DNA of 64,000 nt, taken from Pseudorasbora parva (lineage: Eukaryota; Chordata; Actinopteri; Cypriniformes; Gobionidae). Shown here one piece after another: positions 30,106 through 45,658 of the stretch. The notes under the pieces were generated by a model. It was not told the origin of the DNA and searched no databases. It was given only the letters and a program-made list of their open reading frames with translations. Made by a program: the position numbers and the translations under genes. Within the stretch, counting starts at the first letter, position 1. The number at the start of each line of letters is the position of its first letter. The stretch is from the NCBI RefSeq assembly GCF_024679245.1, contig NC_090195.1, forward strand, positions 11,377,874 through 11,441,873. Direction: 5' to 3'.

Positions 30106-31284
30106 AGGAAATTTACAAAATATCTTCATGGAACATGAGCTTTACTTAATATCCTAATGATTTTTTGCATAAAAGAAAAGTAATATTTAATTGCGACTTA
30201 TGACTGGTTTTGTGGTCCAGGGTCATGTGTCATATATACTGTAACTCGAACTGTTACAACAGAAGTAATACAGTCGCAATGCATGGTCTTAAAATGAATA
30301 ATGAATCGCCCAATGATTGTTTTACCAACATGTATACTGTGCACATTTAATATGAAGATTATGGCCTGGATAAGAAAAAAATATCCAGAAGGAGAGAACA
30401 CAGTGTACTGTAACGTACAAAGTAACTGTTTAACTAACAGTCTGTTTCAGATTAAATGTTACAAAAATAATATAACTGAAACACTAAAAAGAACAAACGA
30501 AAATGCAGAAGCGTGAAAAGACTCGAGTGTCATCTCAGGTGTCTGTACATTCCTCAGTATATGTGCAATGTATATACAAAAAGACATTATGTACAAGACT
30601 ATTTGCCATCACAGTGATATTCACATTTAGCTGATGTAGGATTAATACGGAATTATGAAAAATAACTCCTTAATAAAACACTCTCACACACTAACACGTG
30701 AATAGTGCTGAAACTGACGATCACAGAGTGTCAATAATACAATCAAGGCATGATTGTGTAAGTCCGACCGCATCTCTACATCCCAATATCCGTTTTGCCT
30801 TTGAAACGTTTGAAAAGGGCAATGCAGTTCCAAGGAGGACAGAAGCACACATTAAAAGCCTGCAGCTCTCCCGCAGGCGCTATAGTCACACCTTCTTTTT
30901 CCTGCCCGGACAGACGCACCATGTCCAAACAACTCGCTTCCAAAAATGACCTGGCAAGCCCCTCGCTTTCTGTCGCCCCTCCAGGCAGACGTGCTGGGAT
31001 TGAGCTCCAACGCATTTCACCAAGGAGCTGATTTACAATCAGATCCGCTGGCCGAATGTAAAAAAGCGCCACATATTTGCACCTTCCGAGCTCTCATCAA
31101 TCAACGTAAACTGTTTTGGCAAGAGACGGAGCATCTCGGCAAGAGCGTCCAAATGTTTTAAGGCACTTGGCATCTGTTCAAAAAGAAAAAAAAAACCTCA
31201 GGTAGAAATACCGAGCGAGCCAAGGCTTGTCGCTCATCTTCAAAACAAACCGTGAGGTGTGTTTTTTCCCCCGGCTGCGAATCA

Positions 31285-34200
31285 CTAGCTGACCAAAAAC
31301 GCTCCGAAGAAGCTCGACTTCTCGTCCATGTCGATGGTGCTTACGTTGCTGACCGTCACAAACACCCGGTCTCCTCCTCCGAGCTGAAAAAGTCCCGCTT
31401 GGTAGATGGAATACAGGCCGTATTCGGTGTCACGTGACCAGCACGTCGTCCGGGCGTTTTTCATTAGCAGGATGGGCACCGGATACGAGCTTACTTTTTT
31501 ATAAACGTACTGTAACATCGGTTTCCCCCGGACCGATTCCCCCGAAGTGCCGTCCTCTTCCTCGCGGTCACTTTGGTCCTCCTCCATGAGCGAGTGTCTG
31601 AAGTACGTTTGGGAGTAGATGTAATAGAGGCCGGCCTGAGGCACCACCAATTCTCCGTCATTTAACTCCACGTTCTGGAGGAACGCCAGACCTTTTTCGG
31701 ACTCCCACGACTGGATCTTCTGGCCGTAGACCTTCCTGTTCGGTAGACCTGCATTGTCAAGCCAGAGAGAAGGATTATGGGTCGAGTTTGACAGAAAAGC
31801 TGCATTGTTTCACCATTTGGCAGGCGAATGGAACGGGGTGCTTGTTTCAAAGAATCGGCTCAAGTTATAAAGCAGCTTTTTGTTTCAGGCAAATGGCCAC
31901 GGAGATATGATGAAACAGTGTTTGGTTTTTTAAAGGAGTGAGCTCTGACCTACATTAAAGTTTTTATGAGCTTCCTTTCTGGGAAGCTAACATGAAAACA
32001 ATGTTTATTTGCAGGGATGCGACATTGTTCGTGATTTTTTTTGCATAGTGTAGTTGTTTTCTATCTGATCTGGATGTCATCCAGTCAGTCCGCATATCTC
32101 AGTGTACTTTAAAGGTGGGCGTGGACTTTGACCCAGAGATAAACAAATTTTAATCAGTGGCTGCTGCTGTTGTTGTTGTAAAAATTCAGTTTATATACAG
32201 AAACTGAAAAGGAGTCGAATCACAGCAGCTATCAACAAACCTAAATCAAGTATTTGCTGGAAGACATACCTCCTCCGTCTTTTTCTGCCTCTGGTATATA
32301 GCTTCCAGTCACATGCGCTGCGATCTTAGGCCGAGGAGAATCATCTTGATCTTGGATGACCAATGAGGGAAGTACACGCGAGACTTCATCTGTAAAAATC
32401 ACAACGGTTAAAGGGTTAGGTGACCCAAAAATTTAAGTTCTGTCATTAATTTCTCACCCTCATATCGTCCCAAACCCATAAGACCTTCTTTTGTTCGTCT
32501 CTTTTAATGAAATCCGAGAGCTCTCTAACCCCTCCATACAGCAATATAATTAACACTTTCCAGCCCCAGAAAGGTACAAAGACATTGTTAAAATAGCCCA
32601 CGTGACTCCAGTGGTTCAACCTTAATGTTATAAAGCGATTAGAATACTTTCTGTGAACAAAAAAACAAAAATATTCAACAATTTCTTCTAGCCTGTGCCA
32701 GTCTCCTACGCTGTTGATGTAGTGTAAACAATGCAGGGCTCGGATTTCATCAAAAATATCTAAATTTGTGTTCTGAAGACGAACGATGATCTTATGGGTT
32801 TGGAATGACATGAGGGTGAGTAATTAATGACAGAACTTTCATTTTTTCGGTGAACTATCCCTTTAATTCACTCGTGGCTTGTGCCTTCATATAAACTTAA
32901 TCTGAATGTGCTTTTAATTACCTTTGACGGCGGATGAGATTTCTTTCTGGTAACGACTGGACATTGACTGTTAAAAAAGAAAGAAAGAAAGAAAAAAATA
33001 ATTATACTGGGGGGGGAAGATTACATTTCTTGTTTCACAATGAGCTGTGAATGGACCAATTCTTCAGGATCATTTCTGAGAATTGGGCTTCATTTTACAA
33101 AAATTAAGGAAATTCCTGTATTAATTAAAAAAGGGGAAATGACCCAAGTCATAAATGGGCTCATTGTCCACACTCAGGCAAGCTTTATGACTTCACGGGC
33201 CTCCTCTGAAGCGGATACCTTTTCAATCAGAAAGTGGAGCTGTTGCGTGACCTGCCAGCAGGGGTCGTCTTTTCCCTCCGCCGCGTTCAATTCCTGACCC
33301 TTTATCGTCCTGAGGTTGGCGCGCATCAGACAGGACACGCTGCTCTTGGAGAAGGTTTCTTTCATCTGAGGATAAAAAATGTTTTTAATACGTATGATTT
33401 AAACATCTAAATATTCTGCGTGGTGACAAGTAGCTGCTAATCTCCCAGTACATATGCATGAAATATAAATTCTTGGTTTGCATAGGCTACATAAAACGCA
33501 AACATCTATTTAGCCTACATGTTGTTATTGTTTCAATCAGACAAAATATAAATGTAATAAAATATACTTTCATGCGATTATAGTTATTTTTGTGCAAAAT
33601 AAAGTCATATCTCTCTATCCATTATTCTAAACAAAAAATGTATTAGCCTATGTAGGCTACTGTAAAAATATATTTTTTTATGATTTATCACAACTTCTTA
33701 TCATTTGTCAAATCAACTTAGATAATTAATTATGTGGCTTAGATAACATAATATTTTGAGTTTCTATTTATTTAACCAATCTCCATTGTATTAACTCAAA
33801 TTTAGATTTTAAATGAACTCTTATATTTTAAGGCACCAAGATTACTTTTTAAGGTTAAACCAACAATATGTTTCTACAGTGTGTAAGACATTTTGTACTT
33901 ACAATTAAATGCAAATAGTAGACTAGCTGATTTTTTTAAACCGTATAATTTTTGCTAGCATACAATGAAATAACCATTGTAGCCTATCAAATGATAGGCT
34001 ACTAGCTTGAAATCGTATCATACACAGAATGTAAAAAAAATAAAAAAAATAAGACACGGTAAATCTTACAATGTTTTGCATAGCCTACATAAAATGCTAA
34101 ATAAAACCATTTACTAAGTTTTTTATTCTATCTATCCATTCTATTGATAACAATTTAATGAAATTACATTATCTTTTCTATTAGCGCATAAATTAAGACA

Positions 34201-34712
34201 TTCTGTGCTTATTTTCTATTTCTTATACAACAATAGCCTAATTGTTAAAAAGTTATATTTTGCATACATAAAATGCAAACTTTTCCAGTCAAAGAGACTT
34301 TTTTATTAGGCAAACTGTACATTGCCATTGATTGTCGTCTGCTGTTGCTTAACTTGTACTTCAGGCTCCAGTGAGCGACCTGTTGGCAGCTGTCCACTAA
34401 ACAAACGAAATGCAGGCAGAAACCTCAGCAAACGAACCGACAAACGCTGCAAACGGCACTCGTTCGCTCCAAACTCTTCCATTTAGTGCATTTCAATGTC
34501 GCAACATGCACAACAAGGCGTCCGGAGTCAAACTTTGCACAAGTTCTGAGGTAACGTGCAAGAAAACGCATAAGGTACACGGCCCTTACCGTCGACAAGA
34601 CGTTGCTGAAGTATATGAACGTTACAGCCACTGCTATTGTTTGCAGGAGAATTGCGGCCAGCAGCAGAAGTCCGATATACTGCATGGTGTGTGAGCTTGT
34701 CATGCTGACCAT
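31285..34712 (-). CDS. tnfsf10: TRAIL-like TNF ligand (tnfsf10), complete (5 exons)
   Basis: A type II membrane TNF-family ligand that trimerises and engages death receptors. Exons in gene order: 34712-34590, 33365-33219, 32967-32922, 32389-32270, 31748-31285; joined, 299 residues (human TRAIL 281). Residues 1-10 are cytoplasmic and about 11-35 form the signal anchor. The TNF homology domain runs from KIAAHVTG (127) to GAFLVS (299), with LYYIYSQTYFR, SYPVPILLMK, CWSRDTEYGLYSIYQ and FVTVSNVSTIDMD. C248 in TCWSRD is the residue that coordinates the trimer-axis zinc in human TRAIL. An acidic loop before MLQYVYKK is about 12 residues longer than in human. The ATG at 34712 is the most likely start; others lie upstream in frame. 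The exon-2 donor (GTATCC) is weak but keeps the phase. Confidence 0.93.
32412..32862. mobile_element. MITE of the AGGGATAGTT family in tnfsf10 intron
   Basis: TTAA at 32408-32411 and 32863-32866. The left end is AGGGTTAGGTGACCCAAAAA and the right end TTTCGGTGAACTATCCCT. Inner arms TTCTGTCATTAATTTCTCAC and GTGAGTAATTAATGACAGAA mirror each other. It lies between tnfsf10 exons 3 and 4. Confidence 0.85.
33366..34589. other. tnfsf10 intron 1, A/T-rich, no recognised element
   Basis: 1.2 kb of very A/T-rich sequence with repeated TAGCCTACATA and AGGCTA motifs. No MITE ends and no coding exon were found. Confidence 0.6.
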
Positions 34713-35029
34713 TGCGTGTGTTCCTGCAGCTCGAGACAAAAGCTGAGGCAGAATTCCTTCTCTCTTCATATGAAAAAGCGTGGAGGCGGGGCAGCGCTTG
34801 GCTATCAAGGAAACGAAGTTCAACATTTGCTTTCCTGTAAAGATAATGCATGTAAGAACCTCTTTCGTTTTTGCTTTTCTGATCAGTGCAACCCCTGTAT
34901 GAAATTATTACTTCTGAAACGTACATGTAAAGCTTAAAACCTGTCTAAATTGATCATAAAATGCTTGCCTTGCTGGAAAATTCAGTTGAACACTTGAACA
35001 CTGAACACATGAACACACTTCACTCTAAA

Positions 35030-35870
35030 TTTCAATTGTCATCATTCACTCCCTCAGGTTTTTTCCAAACCCTAGGGGGTTCTTCCATGGAACACACATG
35101 GAGATGTTTGGCAGAAGGACAGGCTTAATCGCTGTTCGTTTGTATTGTGTATCATCTGTTTGGGTTTCATGGGAATAAAAGGAAGATACACTGACAACAA
35201 AATTCGCTGTTTGGATTATAGGTCAATGCTGTAGAGTCGACTGGAGCATTATTGCGGTGATTATACTGTTTCTAGCATGTTATATGTTTGGCAACAGTTC
35301 TTCCAACTCTAAATGATGGAGTGTGTAGCATTTAATTTCTTATTAAACAACCATGTAGGAGGACACATCATGGCCATATTCCAGGACTACAATGTCTAGA
35401 CACATGAATTGGCACCTCTAAGTCCAGACCTTCATTGAAAGTCTTTGGGATATGAGGAGACTTTACAGACACTTTACATTGGTCAATATCTTGACCAATT
35501 CATGTTTGAAAATGATTCTTCATACTCCCTCCCATTCTGCATTCAAGCGGATCCTAATGAATCATATTTGTCATTCTGGAATATGGCCATGATGTGTCCT
35601 CCTACATGGTTGTTTAAGAAATGAAAAGCTTCACACGCCATCAATTAGGTTTAGAAGAACTGTTGCCAAAAATATAACACGCTAGAAACATAATAATCAC
35701 TGCAATACTGATCCAGTCATAGACTCTTAAGCATTTGCCAAAATCCAAACACATTTTTTATTTTATTTTTTTAAAAATTGCAGAGCAGTGTATACATTTG
35801 AAACATGCGGATGAGTTAATGGTGACAGAAGTTTCATTTTTGGGTGAACTGTCCCTAAAATGTATCATAT
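35030..35870. mobile_element. Decayed MITE carrying a Tc1-derived fold-back
   Basis: The left flank has TGTCATCATTCACTCCCTCAGG and the right flank GGTGACAGAAGTTTCATTTT then GGGTGAACTGTCCC, the diverged ends of the AGGGATAGTTCACC family. Between them is the long inverted repeat listed separately. Confidence 0.5.
35237..35716. repeat. Long inverted repeat derived from a Tc1-like transposase
   Basis: The left arm (about 35237-35395) contains AACCATGTAGGAGGACACAT then CATGGCCATATTCCAG. The right arm (about 35570-35716) carries the same text inverted, as does the upstream GGCAACAGTTCTTC. Beyond the left arm, AGTCCAGACCTTCATTGAAA then GTCTTTGGGATATG reads like the C-terminal part of a Tc1 transposase gene. 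So the 3' part of a Tc1-like copy appears partly duplicated head to head. Confidence 0.7.
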
Positions 35871-36037
35871 TTAAAAGCCTACATGAATTTATAAGGCTTC
35901 TAAATTACCAACAAGCTCATAATGTGGCTGGTGCACACAATCTTCTACATTCCTTCTGCTCTTTGATTGATAGTCGTGATAAACGTCTTACTCCTTTTGC
36001 TGTGAAATATTTAATGTTTTTATACCCCCCCAACACA

Positions 36038-38237
<2,200 letters not shown>

Positions 38238-38293
<56 letters not shown>
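38238..38293. repeat. (CT)n microsatellite
   Basis: 56 bp of pure CT. Confidence 0.97.
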
Positions 38294-38297
<4 letters not shown>

Positions 38298-38460
38298 ATT
38301 ATCACACTCACAGTTTTCAGCAGGAGAAAAAAATCCCAGACTATATCTAGGGAGAAAATATTAATGGGGTGGGTTCTTTTAACTTGCATGTGCTAGCAAT
38401 ACATTAGCAACAACCCAGAACACATAGCAACACCCTGGCAACAATCCACACAACACCCTA

Positions 38461-39279
38461 CACTGAAAAATTGTGCTGCTTGTTCAAATTGCTAAATTAA
38501 AATAAGCTAAAGCAACACAATTGCTATACATTTCGTCCAAACTTAATTTGGTTGTGTTCAATCCACTTAAATATAAGTCAAATTGAAGTTTACTTAATCC
38601 ATTTGTGTTGAGATTACATGAATGATTTTGTTTTGCATTAACTGAAACTGGACGGGGCTTGTTAGTTCCCAGCATGCTTTGTATATGGTTAAATCAAGAG
38701 CAAGTACATTTTATTTTATATGTAAATATGTTTTTATGCATTTTAAGCAGAATGCGAAAGGGGGAGACTTGATTGTGTTTAATAGAGTTTAATATTAAAT
38801 TATGATGGAATTATTTGGAGATACGTAGAGCATTTGCTTAGGCTGTGGACTAAAAAAACGAATGCCACAACAGCTTTGCTGAAGGAGCATTTAATTCTTA
38901 TACTCTAAAAAATGCTGGGTTAAAAACAACCCAAGTTGGGTTGAAAATGGACAAAACCCAGAAATTGGGTTGTTTGAACCCAGTGAAAGGACCCGCAAAC
39001 AACCCAATTTCTTGGGAGAAAATGAAGTTTGTCCATTTTCAACCCAACTTGGGTTGTTTTTAACCCAGCATTTTTTAGAGTGTAGCATATTAAATGCTAA
39101 TGTGTGCTATTTCTAGCTAGAAGTTTGTCAACTATCCAGTGGAGTATTATAATTCAGTTGTGACAGGGAGTCATATAAAATTCACTTTGAACACAACTTA
39201 ATTGTGTCACTTAAAATGTATTCATTTCATGATGTTGAAGTTACATGAACAAATTAATCCAACGGACTTTTTTTCAGTG
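38461..39279. mobile_element. TA-flanked element (CACTGAAAAA ends) with nested MITE
   Basis: TA at 38459-38460 and 39280-39281. The left end is CACTGAAAAATTG and the right end TTTTTTTCAGTG. The interior carries AATTTGGTTGTGTTCA-type repeats and the fully palindromic MITE at 38901-39084. Confidence 0.6.
38901..39084. mobile_element. Near-perfect palindromic MITE (CTCTAAAAAATGCTGGGTT)
   Basis: The left arm ACTCTAAAAAATGCTGGGTT continues as AAAAACAACCCAAGTTGGGT then TGAAAATGGACAAA. It is mirrored almost base for base by the right arm, which ends CAGCATTTTTTAGAGTGTA. The loop is about 70 bp and the predicted stem about 57 bp. Confidence 0.85.
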
Positions 39280-40098
39280 TAGCATAGTGGCAGTGAATTT
39301 GCATGGCAAAGCACTGCTCAAACTTTTGAATGTAATTCTGCATGACGAAAACCTCAGGACTGTTTCATATCAGCCTAAGGTTCATTGCAGTTATATAGAG
39401 CTGAACTGTGATATCATTGCGTTACTATGTGCTTTTCCAAACTGATAGCAAGCTAAAGTGAGAACTAACAATAGGACCTTTGGGTTAGCTTTTCGTCCTC
39501 AGGGATTTTTAAATGAAGCCGCAGGGGTTGTAAAGACTTGACAGACCGCTGATGAATGTGTGATCATATCCGTTGCGAAGAACATGGGGGGGGGGGGAGT
39601 TCACGGAGAGTTACGGGGCCTTGATTCAATGCTCCATTGCACTTGGGGAATCAGGAATTTGGCGAGAGAAAAGGCCCCCAATTTTGGGGGGCCCCACTTT
39701 ATCGACTGAAAAAAAATATGGCTGTTAGTGTCAGATGCTCAAAAATGGAAAACAGAACAGGAGGAAATGAAGAAGGGGTGAAAAAGTAAAATATTTAGTG
39801 AGAGCTATAAAATCATGGGGGGGCTAAAATTATATTCTGACATGCCTAAGCCATGCAATCAAAGTGCCAAGAGACTTATAGGCCGGGATACAAGGGCGTA
39901 TTGTGCTTCTCTGTGACATCACTCCTGAGTAAGAGGGAGGGGAGACAGGGAGATTCCCAGTTTTCACTCTGGGGTGAAAAAGGCAGAGCTTGATTGACAG
40001 TTGATTGCCACGTTGTCATGTGGGAGGATTGTCCTGAGGGGCGGCCTGTCCTCTCTCCATCCATAGCCATCACAGATTAAATTAATGCATGCTATTCC

Positions 40099-40398
40099 AA
40101 GGGTACGTTTACATGACAACGATGTACTAAAAACAGAAACGTTTTTACTTTGCCTTTTTTGCGTACAGACGACACCATTGTCAAAACAAAACTTTCGCAT
40201 GGATCCGTGACGTCCATAACCTTGTATTATGCTGTCTGGCCAGTAGTTGGCGGTGAATAATGGTATCGTTTTCAAAAACTTTGAAACCCGTTTTGCGTTT
40301 TTAGGCCCCCCAAAAAGCACTGTTGTGTAAATGAAAAGTAAAATAAAATACAAAGTTTTCCGTTTTTAGTTGAAAATGGTGTCATGTAAACGGCCCTG
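40099..40398. mobile_element. MITE with ACGTTTACATGACA ends
   Basis: The left AGGGTACGTTTACATGACAA is matched by the inverted right TGTCATGTAAACGGCCCTGT. About 300 bp, non-coding. Confidence 0.65.
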
Positions 40399-40822
40399 TA
40401 TAACTTTTCAAATCAAAATGAGCTTCAGGTCAGAGATCGCTGAGAAAGTCTGCTATGAACCACCAAGGAGGAGAAGGTTTTCTCCGCTGATTTATGTAGA
40501 TGAAAATTTGACGGCATAGAGGGGTGTTTTGTGCTTTTAGACTTGGCAGCGTTTCTCTATTAAGAAGCTTTGAAAGCCAAATGGTCATTCTTGGGTGGCG
40601 TGTGATAGATGATCTAAACTCTGACTCTGCGTGCAAACACGTAATCCGACATGTCATCAGACAAGTACATGAAACAGGCTCAAATTTTACAAGCTTGATC
40701 ATTCAATGTTGTACTGTGAGTGCCAATGCTGGACGAACTCATGTCCTTGAGATAAACTACAGTTAATCTAATGTAAGAGCACGATCAGCTTTAGTAAATC
40801 ATAATTATGACATAAAAAACAA

Positions 40823-40824
<2 letters not shown>

Positions 40825-40907
<83 letters not shown>

Positions 40908-40953
40908 AGGGCTTGACATGAACTTTTTTGCTCATCTATCAACAGTATATACA

Positions 40954-41012
<59 letters not shown>
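40825..41012. repeat. (TG)n and (TA)n microsatellites
   Basis: TG runs 40825-40904 and TA runs 40957-41012, with about 50 bp of unique sequence between. Confidence 0.97.
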
Positions 41013-41017
<5 letters not shown>

Positions 41018-41282
41018 ATGTTAGATGTGATTAATCAATTTGACAGCTAATAATCTTAATTATGACAGACATACTAAATCATATTTGTGATAAAAAGTCA
41101 AAATTATGATACACCAAGTGAAATAAAAAAGTCTAAATTTATGAAATAATTTTGCCCTTATTATTCTATGTTAAATATTGCTAATTTTGTATTGGATGTG
41201 TCCTACAATAGATTTACATGCATCCAAGGTAAAAAAAAAAAACAACAACAACAACAACAACAAAAAAACTGATAAAGGATCA

Positions 41283-42288
41283 GGGGTCTTATTCAAAACA
41301 TCTTAAGGCTAAAAGTAGCTGCTAACTGGCCAATTTATGAGAAACTCTTAAAAATAATGGGCGTGTCAGTCCTAATTTTAGGATTTCACAAAGCATTTTA
41401 GCACTAAAACTAGCTCATAGTAAAGGTTAGGAGTAACCTAGTCAAAAGGACTCATAAATCACTAAGACCAAATCACAAACGATCCTATCACTGTTGCCGC
41501 AATCCGCCAAAGACACAACATTGAGGCATTAATAGTGATAATTAATGTATCTTTAATTCAAAATAATAATAATAATAATGTCAGATTACCTGAGGCAGTT
41601 GTTTTTACGAGTACACACTTACAAATGATTGAATAAAGTAAAACAATATAAACGTATTTGACGTGCTGTCCGAAGCGATCGAGGGCTCCGAGCTCTGAAT
41701 TTAGCCCAAACCCAGAGTTCTGCCCCGTATCGCAGACCGAGAGTGAGGAACATTAGGTGAGTCGGTGTGTATATAAACCGCCTCTCGCGCTGATTATATA
41801 GATCATTTGAACATGCTCCACAAACTTTGTTTTTAAAACATCATATTCGCTTGAATTCTGCAATCTCTCGAGATGAAGACATGTAAGAGTCTGACAATTA
41901 GCTGAACATATATTAGTTTAATTAGTGACACTTAGCCTACTTACTACTACTAAAATCTTCATTTGAATATGCCAACATTTTTGTTTTAGACATTTTATTT
42001 AAATATAGCAACATAACCTCTTTCAACAATATATTTCTATAATTAAATCACAGAGAGAGACCCTTCCCGATCAGCCAATCACTGGTCATAGTTAGTAAGC
42101 GTGATGACATCATCCATAGCAACAAGGTCAACCCCGCCCTTTCTCTTAATTAAGACTTCTCTCTATTCCTTAAAAGTTCCTCTCAGCAGCTTTGGGAATA
42201 GGTTTTAAGAGGAAACGCGTAACTAACTTTTACTGTTATTTAGGAGAACTCTTAGCGCTAAGATACAATGGTTTGTGAATACGGCTCC
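41283..42288. mobile_element. Probable MITE-like element (TCTTATTCAAAACATCTTAAG)
   Basis: The left GGGTCTTATTCAAAACATCT and the right GTTTGTGAATACGGCTCC are imperfect inverted partners; inner CTTAAGGCTAAAAG and CTCTTAGCGCTAAG also mirror. About 1 kb without coding content. Family uncertain. Confidence 0.45.
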
Positions 42289-42555
42289 AGGTCTCTCTAA
42301 ACCCCTCCTTTTTTAGAGACTCTGCTCTGATTGGTCAGATGGCCCAGTCTGTTTTGATTGGTCTACTGCTTACAGCTCCGAAACTACCATTATCATATCT
42401 GAATTTTGGCTCCGGAAAAAATTCCTCAACAATTGACAGACTGTTATATGAACAGTAACTGGTGTCGGAGGGCATGAATGTGTAGCCATTTGCTTTCACA
42501 GTACAGAAAACAACACAAACCAAATTCTTCCCGGCCATAGCTATACAACTATAAC

Positions 42556-42900
42556 AGTAGTTATAAATTGTTACATTTATATAGCGCTTTTCTTGGTAAT
42601 CAAAGCGCTTAACATGGAAGGGGGAATCTCCTCAACCACCACCAATGTGCAGCATCCACCTGGATGATGCGACGGCAGCCATATTGCGCCAGAACACTCA
42701 CCATACATCAGCTGATTGGTGGAGAGGAGACCGAGTGATGAAGCCAATCAGGATATGGGGATTATTAGGAGGCCATGATGGACAGGGGCCAATGGGCAAA
42801 TTTGGCAAGGATACCGGGATTTTTAATGACCACAGAGAGTCAGGACCTTAGTTTAACGCCTCATCCGAAGGACTACAGGGTTTGAGGGTCAAGTATGTTC
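42556..42900. repeat. Fish repeat with 'ATTTATATAGCGCTTTTC' head
   Basis: It begins ACATTTATATAGCGCTTTTC, then CAAAGCGCTTAACATGG, GTGCAGCATCCACCTGGATG and CCTCATCCGAAGGAC. I recognise this order from a widespread teleost repeat. A related copy with the same head is at 50110-50357. Confidence 0.6.
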
Positions 42901-44129
42901 AAGGACAGCTAATGAATTATGCATGGCGTGCATTATGCAAATTTGTTGCAAGCCTAGAAGGTTTATTCAGGAAGTAAGAGTGGATTTGTTTTATTTTTAT
43001 AAAATGATTAGCTGACAGCATGTTTCAGGCAGTTCAGAATTCTGGGAGGCAGTAAGTCATTTATCATACACTTACATTCACCAAACAGCTATAACATTAT
43101 GAAAGGTAATATTAGAAAAAGATTAATAGGGCACTTTAAGCAGTGGAGTGAAACTGTGTTTATTTGTCTGCACATTGCAAGAGGACTTCGTATTTTACTA
43201 TTGTGTAGCTGTTAAGTGAAATCAAGCCAACTCTATTACGAGTCAATGAGTGTCTAACTCTTCTCTGTCATCAGCTCAGGAATATTGCTCTAATAATTTT
43301 GAAAATGAATTGCTTTACAGAGAAACGGGAGGCCTGGCTCCGTGCAAGCAACTACCCTTAAATTCAGGAAGCAATGAACAATGTGAAAGATAACATTCCT
43401 CCGAGCGCTAGGTATGTGGACTCCTCGGGTTTTGTTTTCCTTTGAAATAATCACGCAGCTTTCACTGATTAATCATTGGCTACTCATTTTACAGTGTGCC
43501 CTCGTAATCTAGATGGGATTTGAGACGTTGGCATGAAAAACTCTTCCTGAAGGCAAATTATGCAAAACGTGTATCGGGTTATGTAGCTGCTGAGAACAGG
43601 AACCGCCTCACACTTTGCCATCGAGCTCCTTGAGATCAAGTTTGGCCATGTGACATGACATGTCACACTCTTGAGTAAGTTCACATAAAAACATCTCAGC
43701 TTTTTCCGTTTCTCTGTCACAGCACGAACGATAACAGGTTATTCCAGCCAGCAGGATCGTCTCGGTTCGGCCTGCAGGCTAACTCTGCCAGTGTTCACTT
43801 AAAGAGTTAGCAATTCACCCTTCTGTCAGAGCCATTTATGAAACTCTTTGAAAAGCACAGCACAAACTTCTTAAAGTCTCTTCAAATCAAGCTAACAAAC
43901 ATGTTCTGTTTTGCATTTTGCGATTTCAGCAAAGACACACCCTGAAATGTTTATTGCTCAGACCTTGATCTTTCATATCTCATTATTATTTTTAGTTTAA
44001 CTAATTTCAGTACTTTTACACATTTGCCAGATGTTTATAATCCTAAGTGCAGTGCAGTCAACGGAAAACTAATGACCTTAGCATTACTTGCACAATTTTC
44101 AACCACTTCAGCAAACTATCACATTTTAT

Positions 44130-45005
44130 CAGAGGTGGACAAAGTACACAACTCTATTACTTGAGTAAAAGTACTACTGGTCAAATATTACTCCGTTACA
44201 AGTGAAAGTTGTAAAAATAGATTTTTACTCAAGTAAAAGTACAGAAGTATTTGTTTTCAAAAGTACTTAAGTATCAAAGTAAATTTCCTTTTTTATGCCA
44301 ATGCATTATTTTATTATTGTTGTATAAATGCACACTGTAATCATGGTTTAAGTCATTCAGTGATACTCCATCTGACATACTACCATACCACTAACTTAAA
44401 CTCATTTAAATACTTGTATATAAGTTACAAAGCTCTTTACAAAGCTGCTGTCACTTTAAGGCCGAATGCACGGATCCAATACACTGATACACTTCTGATA
44501 TTCTCCCAACTTTCCTCTTCTCTTTCTCCCAGATGTCTATAGTGTTAATATTTTATAAGACATGCACCAAGTGTATGCCAACTAAACTAATCTTGATTTC
44601 TTTTTAAACTGAAACATACTTTCAAAGTATGGCTATGGGTGCACACACTGTGCCTAAGAACCGTCTTCTTCCATTTTGCTATGAACTGATCAGTGTTCAA
44701 AAAAAGTTGGGAAATGTATATGACCCTATAAGAGTGATTCCTGACAGACTGTCTGAAACAACAACACCAAAAAAACTTTTAAAGATGGAAAAAATCCTCC
44801 TCCGACTTTCAGCGCTGCTGCAGAAACGACTTTCGACCTTGATAGAAATGTAGTGGAGTAAAAAGTAAGATATTTGTCTTTCAAATGTAGTGAAGTAAAA
44901 GTAAATGTATTCAGAAAAAATAATACTCCAGTAAAGTACAGATACTCAAAAAGTGTACTTAAGTACAGTACTCAAGTAAATGTACTTAGTTACTGTCCAC
45001 CTCTG
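44130..45005. mobile_element. hAT-like non-autonomous element (CAGAGGTGGACAAAGTAC)
   Basis: The left end CAGAGGTGGACAAAGTACAC and the right end TACTGTCCACCTCTG are inverted partners. Flanking 8-mers CATTTTAT and CGTTTTAT match at 7 of 8, a slightly decayed hAT duplication. Inner AAGTAAAAGTAC and AAGTACTTAAGT motifs are typical of this fish family. Confidence 0.75.
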
Positions 45006-45561
45006 CGTTTTATGAAACATATAAATATACATAAAATACATCAAACAACATAACATTAAACTATATGAAAATTAAAGTAAAATTATTTTAATAAAACAAA
45101 TAGGATGTTATAGCTAAGATAATTTGATGTAGGGCAAATTTTTGAGAAATGTATTGTATATTATATACATTATATTGAAATATAGTATATAATTATGACC
45201 TTAATATTGCTTTTGCTAATTTTAGTGCTACTTTTCTACCATTTGGGCTAAATATCAGTTTTTATGAAACATAATTAAATAAATATGTAATTATATAATA
45301 CAATTATAATTTAAAATGTTTAAAATGTAAATAATAATAATAATGTCATTGTTGAAATATAGTAACAAAATAAATGTGGATAGCTAGGATTTTCCACCAC
45401 TTGAAAACATAATTAAATGTATACAATGCATAAAATAATAAAACTTAAAATGTAACACAATTTTAAAAATACTATTGAAATATATAAATAAAATGAATGT
45501 GGATAGCTCAGATAATTTGGTGAGAAATGTTATAAAACTATTTACAAAATAAAAATAAAAT

Positions 45562-45564
<3 letters not shown>

Positions 45565-45656
<92 letters not shown>
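45565..45656. repeat. (TG)n microsatellite
   Basis: 92 bp of TG. Confidence 0.97.

Positions 45657-45658
<2 letters not shown>

Noticed and set aside
33174..33365. Longer tnfsf10 exon 2 running to AREVIKLA
   Set aside because: The in-frame GT after LIEK gives a product of expected spacing. The alternative donor (GTCATA) further on is weaker, though it cannot be excluded.
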